Of a DNA stretch of 11,749 nt, positions 6,301 to 11,749 are shown piece after piece; within the stretch, counting starts at the first letter, position 1, and every line of letters begins with the position of its first letter. The DNA comes from an uncultured Bacteroidota bacterium. GTDB taxonomy: Bacteria > Bacteroidota > Bacteroidia > Chitinophagales > Chitinophagaceae. The position numbers and the translations under genes were made by a program. The stretch spans positions 1-11,749 of the forward strand of contig CAIVKT010000574.1 in the NCBI GenBank assembly GCA_903906615.1, given 5' to 3'. The notes below the pieces were generated by a model that ran no database searches, was not told the DNA's origin, and saw only the letters and a program-made list of their open reading frames with translations.

Positions 6301-7377
6301 CAGGCGTACAGAGTTACTATTAAAGTCGGCAATGTAAGTATGGCCTGCGCCGTCTACTGCAACATCAGTAGGTGAAGCCAGCAGCGCATTGGTAGACAAG
6401 CCGTTGTCGCCACCGGTACCAAAAGCGCCGGTACCTGCAAAATTGCTGATGATACCTGCGGTGTTTATTTTACGAATAAGATTGTTGTCCTGATCGGCAA
6501 CATAGACATTCCCCAAACCGTCAACAGCAACACCGTAAGGATTGCTGAGCTCAGCGGTTGTAGCAGCTACGCCGTTACCAAAGTTGCCTGATATACCATT
6601 GCCCGCAATGGTGCTTATTATACCCAATGCGCTTATCTTACGAACAACATGATTGCCATTGTCTGCTATATATATGTTACCCAGCGCATCTGCAATCACA
6701 TCAGTAGGTGCGTTCAATAAAGCGGCTAATGCAGCTCCGCCATCACCCGTATAGCCGGCGGCGCCGGCGGTACCTGCTATTGTGGTGATGATACCAGCCG
6801 TTACTTTACGGACCATGTCATTTCCATAATCAGCGATGTATACATTGCCCAGGTTATCTGTAGCCACGCCATAAGCAGAACTGATGCGCGCGGCAGTAGC
6901 AGGGACAAGATCGCCACTGTAACCGGCAATACCGGTACCGGCAAAAGTGCTGATGATACCAGTAGCAGAAACCTTACGGATGACACTGGCAACCGCATCA
7001 GCCATGTACACATTGCCTGCGGCATCTGTAGCGAGGCCTGTAGGGCCATTCAGCGTAGCGGCTGTTGCAGCGGCGCCATCACCCGTATAACCTGCTGTGC
7101 CATTACCGGCAAATGTGGTGATGATACCTGATGTGCTTATTTTGCGCACCACGTGGTTGGCAAAGTCGGCCACATAGATATTTCCTGCGGCATCTGTAGC
7201 AACGCTTGCCGGATGGTTGAGCAATGAGGCAGATGCAGCACCTCCATCGCCGCTATAACCGGGAGCAACGAGCGGGTTGCCGGCGATCGTAGAGATGACC
7301 TGCAACTGACCGTAACATGCACCCGAAAGTGCAAGCATAATAAATCCGCAAAAAAACAGACATAGATTTTTTTTCAT
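3310..7377 (-). CDS. Large T9SS-secreted protein: NHL beta-propeller plus Ig-like repeats
   Basis: 1355 residues from ATG 7377. An upstream in-frame ATG (7488) would add 37 residues ahead of the signal peptide and is rejected because MKKNLCLFFCGFIMLALSG is a typical signal sequence start. Residues 27-361 hold six NHL repeats with cores such as VATDAAGNIYVAD and a following VRKI, enough for a six-bladed propeller. Residues 363-468 resemble a cadherin-like bacterial Ig domain (THGALTG ... YTPDGGYSGLDSFKVSLTDG). A divergent Ig-like unit (470-560), six close 90-residue units (561-1098) and another divergent unit (1099-1187) follow. Residues 1277-1355 are a T9SS type A sorting domain (SVYPNPAHDNV ... 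LPTGIYLLN ... RVIKN). The protein should cross the outer membrane by T9SS and be released or held at the surface. NHL and Ig modules usually bind proteins or glycans; no catalytic domain is seen. The ligand is unknown. It sits upstream of the OmpA gene in one likely operon. No clear promoter was found in 7378-7587. Confidence 0.9.
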   Translation of the reverse strand: MKKNLCLFFCGFIMLALSGACYGQLQVISTIAGNPLVAPGYSGDGGAASASLLNHPASVATDAAGNIYVADFANHVVRKISTSGIITTFAGNGTAGYTGDGAAATAATLNGPTGLATDAAGNVYMADAVASVIRKVSATGIISTFAGTGIAGYSGDLVPATAARISSAYGVATDNLGNVYIADYGNDMVRKVTAGIITTIAGTAGAAGYTGDGGAALAALLNAPTDVIADALGNIYIADNGNHVVRKISALGIISTIAGNGISGNFGNGVAATTAELSNPYGVAVDGLGNVYVADQDNNLIRKINTAGIISNFAGTGAFGTGGDNGLSTNALLASPTDVAVDGAGHTYIADFNSNSVRLLTADNPPGFIYGNTQHLAICQDASTISIDTILSAIDSDVAQREIWSVNQMPTHGALTGFNDTLTSTGDTLMPVGLHYTPDGGYSGLDSFKVSLTDGIAITTTTVIVTVNATPVVSPVTSQAVCNNAIVPEIDFIGFVGGTVFNWTSTDSSIGLADTGSGNIDSFMARNITSQQRIDTITVTPMANGCTGAPQTFMITVNPTPMLSVIGPATNICDSTVFNYMLTSPTTGTTFAWSRNAEPGISNATASGGNPINEILIDTTTAPVTVLYVDTLTANGCMNTQEMMVTVNPRPVLTSSLAPSSICDSATFTYVPMSTTTGATFTWSRAAVVGIMNSTASGVDTINETLVNTTTDPVVVTYIDTISINGCSNTQAILLTVFPKPVLSSMVGPFAICDSTLFMYAPASATAGVTYTWSRSFDLGIGNAPATGTDTISEYLDNIVANPSVATYTYTLTANGCSNMQDIMVTVNPTPMLSSPMVASVCDSTLFSYTFASGTAGTTYSWTRAAVTGISDTAVSDTGNINEVLVNTTPDPITVSYVVTLSANSCTNMQTVNVTVNSRPVLSSTLTPPAICDSTLFTYIPTSSSDGVVLTWVRPFILGIGDTAAAGTDTASEYLYNFTTNPITVTYVYTLNENGCMNTQDVTVAVNPKPVLNSDLARLAVCNGAPFKYTPTSATTGTAFTWTRAAVTNITPATGSGTDTILETLDNNTTGTINVVYVYTLTANGCSNTEDVDVAVNPSAPVPTISVKTPSSLCDLTYFQNFGASVPPPVGITYTWSAVNAAISDTGSTMQYALVNFKTPGQAVVVLTTMAASTGCKGTVMDTVNVGTTDADAPAVVTYFNHSFVCLQNDEEAYQWGYDDASTLAPTILTGEINQDYVDSTPDNVNNKYWVMVTHNGCTQKAYYEKPANATMKVAATNISVYPNPAHDNVTVEVNTTETGNITVELVNMVGQKVATAALTDNKAQVSMAQLPTGIYLLNTYRDGIKLATTRVIKN
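4084..5697 (-). repeat. Six in-frame 90-residue Ig-like repeats within the T9SS protein
   Basis: Residues 561-649, 650-739, 740-829, 830-918, 919-1008 and 1009-1098 are repeats of 89-90 residues (about 270 bases). Each begins xPVL or TPML, then has ICDSTLF.Y, F/Y-TWxR, an NExL or SEYL motif, and N-G-C-x-N-x-Q followed by VTVNP. Each unit has exactly two cysteines 64 residues apart (573/637, 663/727, 753/817, 842/906, 932/996, 1022/1086), which suggests one internal disulfide per domain. The copies have diverged in sequence, so they are not a recent expansion. Confidence 0.9.
6295..7299 (-). repeat. Six NHL repeats with an exact 56-residue core period
   Basis: The cores (VATDAAGNIYVAD-type) start at residues 59, 115, 171, 227, 283 and 339 of the T9SS protein, 56 residues apart each time. 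The S/T-x-I/F-A-G strand before each core drifts by one or two residues. Six blades would close one propeller. No Cys pair or catalytic motif is visible in this region. Confidence 0.85.
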
Positions 7378-7587
7378 GACATTGTGTTTAATAGTTCGCT
7401 TTATCCTTAAAAAAGAGCGTTTAAGATTCGTGTAACCAAAATGATGCCAACTGCCGTATACTAAAAGAAAATGGAAGAACAACAGCACCTAACAAATAGC
7501 GCCTTTATAAATATTGCCACTATTGTCGAATATCTTCCACAGTTGTTACAAAGCATGCAGGAGGCTATTGCAACAGTTTTGAGCACG

Positions 7588-7620
7588 AAAAAGCCGGGAC
7601 AGTTGATGCCCCGGCTTTTA
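7588..7620 (-). terminator. Intrinsic terminator of the PNGase F-like gene
   Basis: AAAAGCCGGG (7589-7598) pairs with CCCGGCTTTT (7610-7619), 10 pairs around an 11-base loop. Read on the minus strand the stem is followed by a run of T (7592-7588). It lies 19 bases past the stop codon at 7639-7641, so the PNGase F-like gene is a transcription unit separate from the large T9SS gene. The remaining spacer 7378-7587 shows no gene and no clear promoter. Confidence 0.85.
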
Positions 7621-7638
7621 AATAATATGCGGTATTAT

Positions 7639-9612
7639 TTATTTGGTGATCAGCAGCCTTGTGGTAAGCCTGTTGCCTGATGCCGTATTGATATATGCTA
7701 TTGTGTATACGCCATTGGCCAACTGCGACACATTAACTGCCTGGTGGGCGCTGTAGCAATTGGTTTGCGTAACTACCCTGCCCAATGCGTCTACTACCTG
7801 GATAGTACCATTTACCTGCTGGATACCGCTGATATCTATGTTCACAGTATTCTGAGCAGGATTAGGATATGCCTCTATGGATACATCACCAGATGTAATA
7901 TTGGTGATACCCTGTGCAGCATTGATCACGTAAAAATATTGTGTATAACCGCAACCAAAATCGTTATTATATGTACCGCTGTAACTATAGCCGTTCATAG
8001 CAATGTTGGTGCCTGGGAGTTTTTTCACATTCAGGTAGCCAGCGTTTACACCGGCACTTGGGTCTGAATCCCATACCCACCAATGCAGGCCATCGCAACT
8101 GCTATCGTATATCTGCAACCTGTAGGATCCGGAAATGGGAAGGTTTATTGTATCAGCATAAACAGTGTTAATTGTGGCACCTGTGCGGGAAGCCACTATG
8201 TTGTTATTCACATCGTAGATAGCCCATGCGGTCTCACTGATAGAGCCACCCGTTGTGGTTGCTTCATTGTTAGGTTTGAAGAGTATCTTAAAGACATTGG
8301 GCCATAAAGGGGCTGCAACAAACTGCGATGCCATTTTATCATTTGTCGGATCTGCATCTGCCATGCCATTTACGGACTGTATCTGCGCAACAAATGTATA
8401 AACACCTGCTGTGCCTGATATAGAACTGTATTGAGCAAGTACGGGAAGGGTAACATCAGATTCCTCCAAAGGAGCCAATGCATGCACCCATGTAAAAGTC
8501 TGCATAGCAGAGTCTTGTATCCCATACTGAAATTTAATAGAATCAATAGTGGTTGCACCCGTGTTCTTTACATGTATGACCGGAGACCCGGATGTAGGAT
8601 TTTCCCTGAAATGATTCTCATCATTGGTAGGCGCAATGATATCATCCAGAGAGGCATCAAGGGTTTTGTTGATACCGCCATAGTATATAAGCGCGCCATC
8701 TGTAGTATAACTACCGCCACCTGTATAAGGATCAAAATTAACAGCCACATCGAAAGTGGAGCCGGCAGTGATACCGGGAAGGTCATGATAGTTGGAATAA
8801 ACCATAGCGCCGGGGCACCAGTTGCCACGCTGGTAGAGCCAGGTACCGGACTGCGGGTATAGTTCTGCACTGCCGCAATTGTCTCTCCATATAGTTTTCG
8901 TTGCTACAGATGCATCATTCAGCATCACCTGGTAATTATGCGAAGCAAATTCGCAACAGCCATTCGCATCACTGCCGTGGCCGGTTACTGTAAATTTCAA
9001 AGTAGCCGTTTGCGTACCTGTTGGCGCCGTCTCTTCTATAACAGGAAAATGTGAATTTATATCGGGAGTACCACCATAACCCCAACTACCATCCCACAGC
9101 CGATGCACGGCAATAGGTGTGCGTTCAGGCGTACCCTCGATAAAGGCGAACCTGATATTGGCGGTAAAACCACCTGAATACCCTGAATAGAAAATACGCA
9201 TAAACTCAGTACCATGCAGGAGCGTAGCGTAATCCGTAACATCGTATACATAATGCTGCTGCCAAGTCCACGGTGTACGGGGAGCGCCCGCGTTGGCATA
9301 TGGGGTGATCAATCTGCCTATCTCTAATGTATCGCCTCCGGGCACCATCAGGTAGTTTTGTACTGTATAATCCCAATCGCCGCAATAGGTTGAACCGGCC
9401 GGACACATATGCTTACCCAAGGTGAAGATCATATATATCTTACGATATGTAACCCCGGCACTTGCAGAAGGAAAAACTACAGCGCTATCATAATTGCCAT
9501 AACCATCCAGGTAAGTAATATTTCCCTGTACCCATGTTGTATCGCCGGGAGCTGCTTTAGCAAAAAAGCCAAAACCCATAAGTATTGCACATAAAATAAA
9601 CGTCTTCTTCAT
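7639..9612 (-). CDS. PNGase F-like secreted protein with T9SS sorting domain
   Basis: 657 residues from ATG 9612 (MKKTFIL). An in-frame ATG at 9621 would add MIL; it is less likely because the promoter would leave almost no leader. Numbering here counts from the 9621 ATG. The signal peptide ends near AKA (21-23). Residues 45-315 match the two jelly-roll domains of peptide-N-glycosidase F, which removes N-glycans from glycoproteins. Aligning by eye with the flavobacterial enzyme, D84 (CGDWD) equals catalytic D60, E224 (GCCEF) equals E206, R265 and W268 (RGNWCPG) equal R248 and W251. E118 is replaced by S146 and W120 by Y148, so glycosidase activity is doubtful. Residues about 340-435 resemble a CARDB-like Ig domain, 445-568 a jelly-roll-like module (ETAW ... 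YDSSCDGLHWW), and 580-660 a T9SS type A sorting domain (EAYPNPAQN ... LANGVYTI). The protein is therefore exported across the outer membrane. It has its own promoter (9633-9660) and terminator. Confidence 0.85.
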   Translation of the reverse strand: MKKTFILCAILMGFGFFAKAAPGDTTWVQGNITYLDGYGNYDSAVVFPSASAGVTYRKIYMIFTLGKHMCPAGSTYCGDWDYTVQNYLMVPGGDTLEIGRLITPYANAGAPRTPWTWQQHYVYDVTDYATLLHGTEFMRIFYSGYSGGFTANIRFAFIEGTPERTPIAVHRLWDGSWGYGGTPDINSHFPVIEETAPTGTQTATLKFTVTGHGSDANGCCEFASHNYQVMLNDASVATKTIWRDNCGSAELYPQSGTWLYQRGNWCPGAMVYSNYHDLPGITAGSTFDVAVNFDPYTGGGSYTTDGALIYYGGINKTLDASLDDIIAPTNDENHFRENPTSGSPVIHVKNTGATTIDSIKFQYGIQDSAMQTFTWVHALAPLEESDVTLPVLAQYSSISGTAGVYTFVAQIQSVNGMADADPTNDKMASQFVAAPLWPNVFKILFKPNNEATTTGGSISETAWAIYDVNNNIVASRTGATINTVYADTINLPISGSYRLQIYDSSCDGLHWWVWDSDPSAGVNAGYLNVKKLPGTNIAMNGYSYSGTYNNDFGCGYTQYFYVINAAQGITNITSGDVSIEAYPNPAQNTVNIDISGIQQVNGTIQVVDALGRVVTQTNCYSAHQAVNVSQLANGVYTIAYINTASGNRLTTRLLITK

Positions 9613-9632
9613 CAGTATCATATATTAAGCGT

Positions 9633-9660
9633 TAAAGGTACTGTTTTTCCATTTTAACAA
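9633..9660 (-). promoter_or_regulatory. Bacteroidota-type promoter of the PNGase F-like gene
   Basis: On the minus strand, TTG (9660-9658) is followed by 17 bases and then TACCTTTA (9640-9633), which matches the TAnnTTTG -7 consensus at all but the last base. Transcription would start near 9629, giving a leader of about 17 bases to ATG 9612 but only about 8 to ATG 9621. This supports the shorter start. Confidence 0.65.
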
Positions 9661-9683
9661 TATTGCTTCAAAAAAATAGTAAT

Positions 9684-9708
9684 TTGTTGTATATAAGTCG
9701 TACCTTTG
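9684..9708 (+). promoter_or_regulatory. Bacteroidota-type promoter of der
   Basis: TACCTTTG (9701-9708) is a full match to the TAnnTTTG -7 element. TTG at 9684-9686 is the nearest -33 candidate, but the gap of 14 bases is shorter than usual, so the -33 part is uncertain. Transcription would start near 9712, leaving a short A-rich leader (CTTAAAAAAAAATAAAG) before ATG 9730, as is common in this phylum. It is divergent from the promoter at 9633-9660. Confidence 0.7.
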
Positions 9709-9729
9709 CACGCTTAAAAAAAAATAAAG

Positions 9730-11061
9730 ATGCCAGGGTTTACAGTTGCTATTGTGGGAAGGCCGAATGTGGGGAAGTCCACCTTATTCAATCGCTTATT
9801 AGAACAGCGAAAGGCTATTGTGGATGACCAAAGCGGTGTGACCCGCGACAGGCAGTACGGCATAGCCGACTGGAACGGAAAGACATTCAATGTAATAGAT
9901 ACAGGTGGCTTTGTAGCTAAATCGGACGATGTATTTGAAAAAGAGATCCGCAAGCAGGTGCTTATAGCCCTTGATGAGGCCGATCTTATATTATTTGTAA
10001 CCGATACCACCACCGGTATTACCACCTATGACGAGGATATGGCCGATGTGCTGCGCCGCAGTTCCAAGCCTGTATTACTGGTAGTGAACAAGGTGGATAA
10101 CCACGAGCGTTCTTTATACGCCACCGAGTTCTATTCGCTTGGTTTTGACCATACCTTCTTCCTGTCCTGTATATCAGGCAGCGGCACGGGCGAGATGCTG
10201 GATGAGATAGTAGTGCATATAAAGGATGAGGATGATGCCGCCGATGTGGTGCTGGATGCCGAAGGCAACCCGGTGCCAAAATTTGCCATCATAGGCCAGC
10301 CAAATGCGGGCAAGTCTACCCTGCTGAACGCATTAGTGAGCCAGGAGCGTACGATCGTATCGGATGTGGCAGGTACCACCCGCGACACTATACATACGCA
10401 TTACAAGCTGTTTGGTAAAGAATTTGTGCTGATAGATACGGCAGGTATCCGCAAGAAAAAGAATGTGCATGAAGACCTGGAATTCTATTCAGTGATACGT
10501 GCCATAAGGGCCATGGATGAGGCAGATGTATGTATGCTGCTGATAGATGCCCAAAACGGCGTAACGGCACAGGATGTGAGCATCTTCAGCCTGGCGACCC
10601 GCAAGGGCAAGGGCATAGTGCTGCTGGTGAACAAGTGGGACCTGGTAGAGAACAAGCAGACCAACACAGCACGCGATGTGGAAAAGGAAATAAAAGAGAA
10701 GCTACAGCCGTTTACCGATGTGCCGATCATATTTGTATCGGCGCTGGAAAAGACAAGGATATTCCAGGCTATGGAGAAAGCGCTGGAGGTGAATGAGAAC
10801 CGCCATCGCCGCATCACCACCTCTGTGCTAAACGAGGTAATGCTGAAAGAGATAGAACGCTACCCGCCGCCAATGGCACGTGGGTACAACGTTACCATCA
10901 AGTTTGTGCAGCAGGTGCCTACAGCGGTGCCATCGTTCGCCTTCTTCAGCAATCACCCCGACTCGGTGAAAGAACCTTATAAAAACTTCTTAGAAAATAA
11001 GATCCGTACACACTTTAATTTCAGTGGTGTGCCGGTGCGGATATTCCTGAGAAAAAAGTAA
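9730..11061 (+). CDS. der: Ribosome biogenesis GTPase Der (EngA)
   Basis: 443 residues, a normal length for Der. This essential double GTPase acts in the cytoplasm on late assembly of the 50S ribosomal subunit. The first G domain shows GRPNVGKS (residues 10-17), DTGG (57-60) and NKVD (120-123). The second shows GQPNAGKS (189-196), DTAG (236-239), NKWD (301-304) and SAL (337-339). Both contain the G2-region threonine in a GxTRD context (GVTRD 36-40, GTTRD 215-219). A KH-like domain fills about 355-443, with the family's NHPD motif (408-411) and a final GVPVRIFLRKK. The N-terminal MPGFTVAIVGRPNVGKS leaves no better start than ATG 9730. It is upstream of rimO in the same direction with a 152-base spacer containing palindromes. 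The gene looks complete and intact. Confidence 0.98.
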   Translation: MPGFTVAIVGRPNVGKSTLFNRLLEQRKAIVDDQSGVTRDRQYGIADWNGKTFNVIDTGGFVAKSDDVFEKEIRKQVLIALDEADLILFVTDTTTGITTYDEDMADVLRRSSKPVLLVVNKVDNHERSLYATEFYSLGFDHTFFLSCISGSGTGEMLDEIVVHIKDEDDAADVVLDAEGNPVPKFAIIGQPNAGKSTLLNALVSQERTIVSDVAGTTRDTIHTHYKLFGKEFVLIDTAGIRKKKNVHEDLEFYSVIRAIRAMDEADVCMLLIDAQNGVTAQDVSIFSLATRKGKGIVLLVNKWDLVENKQTNTARDVEKEIKEKLQPFTDVPIIFVSALEKTRIFQAMEKALEVNENRHRRITTSVLNEVMLKEIERYPPPMARGYNVTIKFVQQVPTAVPSFAFFSNHPDSVKEPYKNFLENKIRTHFNFSGVPVRIFLRKK

Positions 11062-11085
11062 CAGGTTAAATTGCAGGGTACAAAT

Positions 11086-11145
11086 AACAAATTCCAGGTA
11101 ACAAATTCCAAATTCCATCCCGATAGCTATCGGGACCAAATTCCA
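11086..11145. repeat. Short direct repeats of AACAAATTCCA type
   Basis: AACAAATTCCA occurs at 11086-11096 and 11100-11110, with shorter AATTCCA copies at 11111-11117 and 11139-11145. Further right, ACGACTA-type heptamers recur at about 11193-11207. This is low-complexity non-coding filler between der and rimO, similar in style to the octamer array at 814-867. Confidence 0.7.
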
Positions 11146-11183
11146 AAGCACTCACGACTACCTACTCCCGATAGCTATCGGGA
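11118..11183. repeat. Two copies of a perfect 18-base palindrome between der and rimO
   Basis: TCCCGATAGCTATCGGGA occurs at 11118-11135 and 11166-11183, exactly 48 bases apart; the shared core extends one base further (C). The sequence is its own reverse complement, so each copy could form a hairpin in RNA or bind a symmetric dimeric protein. No T-run follows, so neither is a standard terminator. Palindromes like this recur between genes in Bacteroidota, to my knowledge, which makes an interspersed repeat the simplest reading. Confidence 0.9.
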
Positions 11184-11213
11184 CTAATTACTAACGACTA
11201 ACGACTATTTACC

Positions 11214-11749
11214 GTGAAAACGAGGACACTACAAAAAGATAAGGTAAACATCATAACGCTGGGCTGCTCCAAGAATATGGTGGACAGCGAGGCGCTTGGT
11301 GGCCAGCTGAATGCAAACGGCATAGATGTAACGCACGAGAACAGCAAGCTGGACCACAATATAGTAGTAGTGAACACCTGTGGCTTTATAGACAAGGCAA
11401 AAGAGGAAAGCGTAAATACGATACTGGAACAAGTGGCGCTGAAGCGCAAAGGCAAGCTGGATAAAGTATATGTAACGGGCTGCCTGAGCGAACGCTACCG
11501 CAACGACCTGTTGAAAGAAATACCTGAAGTGGATGCGTGGTTTGGCACCATGGAGCTGCCTATGATACTGAAACAATTCAATGCCGACTACAAAGCGGAA
11601 TTGATCGGAGAAAGATTACTAAGCACCCCTAAGCATTACGCCTACCTTAAAATATCAGAAGGCTGCAACCGCACCTGCTCCTTCTGCGCTATACCGCTCA
11701 TGCGCGGCGGACATGTATCCAAGACCATAGAAGAAGTAATAACAGAGGC
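11214..11749 (+). CDS. rimO: Ribosomal protein S12 methylthiotransferase RimO, N-terminal part (cut by window edge)
   Basis: 178 codons are present before the window ends. RimO is a radical-SAM enzyme that adds a methylthio group to the conserved aspartate of ribosomal protein S12 (Asp88/89 in E. coli numbering). The N-terminal UPF0004 domain has its three cluster cysteines C18 (LGCSKN), C56 (NTCGFI) and C90 (TGCLSER). The radical-SAM cluster motif CxxxCxxC is C151-C155-C158 (EGCNRTCSFCAIP), followed by RGGHVSK. LGCSKN together with the SFCAIP context favours RimO over MiaB. The start is GTG 11214: an in-frame stop lies at 11199-11201, and the next ATG (11277) is inside the conserved LGCSKNMVDSE motif, so it cannot be the start. 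The TRAM domain lies beyond the edge. Whether it shares a transcript with der across the palindromic spacer is open. Confidence 0.95.
   Translation, partial: MKTRTLQKDKVNIITLGCSKNMVDSEALGGQLNANGIDVTHENSKLDHNIVVVNTCGFIDKAKEESVNTILEQVALKRKGKLDKVYVTGCLSERYRNDLLKEIPEVDAWFGTMELPMILKQFNADYKAELIGERLLSTPKHYAYLKISEGCNRTCSFCAIPLMRGGHVSKTIEEVITE

Noticed and set aside
3310..7377. The large T9SS protein as a lipoprotein (Ser-Gly-Ala-Cys near residue 21)
   Set aside because: The residues before the cysteine do not fit the usual Leu-Ala/Ser-Gly/Ala-Cys lipobox, and the C-terminal sorting domain already explains its export.
7378..7488. N-terminal extension of the large T9SS protein to ATG 7488
   Set aside because: It would place 37 unrelated residues ahead of a clear signal peptide starting at ATG 7377, which would spoil export.
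7471..7680. A 69-codon plus-strand ORF between the two T9SS genes
   Set aside because: It crosses the terminator at 7588-7620 and the 3' end of the PNGase F-like gene, and shows no domain or promoter.
9714..10025. Minus-strand ORFs opposite der (also 10131-10388 and 10485-10820)
   Set aside because: They are shadows of the strongly conserved der reading frame and have no features of their own.
11118..11183. The palindromes as inverted repeats of an insertion sequence
   Set aside because: Only 30 bases separate them, each is self-complementary, and no transposase or target-site duplication is present.

Overview
The window looks like chromosomal DNA of a member of the Bacteroidota, most likely a Chitinophagales/Chitinophagaceae-type organism. 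The evidence is two proteins ending in type IX secretion (T9SS) type A sorting domains, a TAnnTTTG-type -7 promoter element, A-rich leaders instead of strong Shine-Dalgarno sites, SprB-like repeats in an OmpA-family protein, and intergenic palindromes of a kind often seen in this phylum. The exact genus cannot be read from the sequence.

Layout. Bases 1-261 (+) are the C-terminal end of a DNA topoisomerase IB with its active-site tyrosine. It is followed by a small unrecognised membrane protein (334-807, +). Bases 808-1344 hold no convincing gene. They contain an octamer tandem repeat, a chain of hairpins, two copies of a C(UUCG)G-capped 20-mer and a strong two-way terminator. Bases 1345-9612 form a minus-strand block of three exported proteins. 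Read in transcription order they are a PNGase F-like T9SS cargo protein (9612-7639), its terminator, a 1355-residue T9SS protein built from an NHL beta-propeller and Ig-like repeats (7377-3310), and, 24 bases further on, an OmpA-family outer-membrane protein (3285-1345). Bases 9730-11061 (+) encode the ribosome-assembly GTPase Der. After a palindrome-rich spacer, the start of rimO (ribosomal protein S12 methylthiotransferase) runs off the right edge from a GTG start.

How the genes fit together. Der and RimO both act on the ribosome and are probably ordinary core genes. The minus-strand block is an envelope/surface module. The NHL/Ig protein and the OmpA protein are very likely co-transcribed and may form a secreted or surface protein with an envelope anchor. 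The PNGase F-like protein has its own promoter and terminator and is a separate transcription unit. No mobile element, CRISPR array, rRNA or tRNA gene was seen. I found no clear undescribed multi-gene system. The most distinctive items are the repeat organisation of the large T9SS protein (exact 56-residue and about 90-residue periods, with interleaved period-2 and period-3 signatures), a PNGase F-like protein lacking one of the three known acidic catalytic residues, and the hairpin chain at 885-1098.
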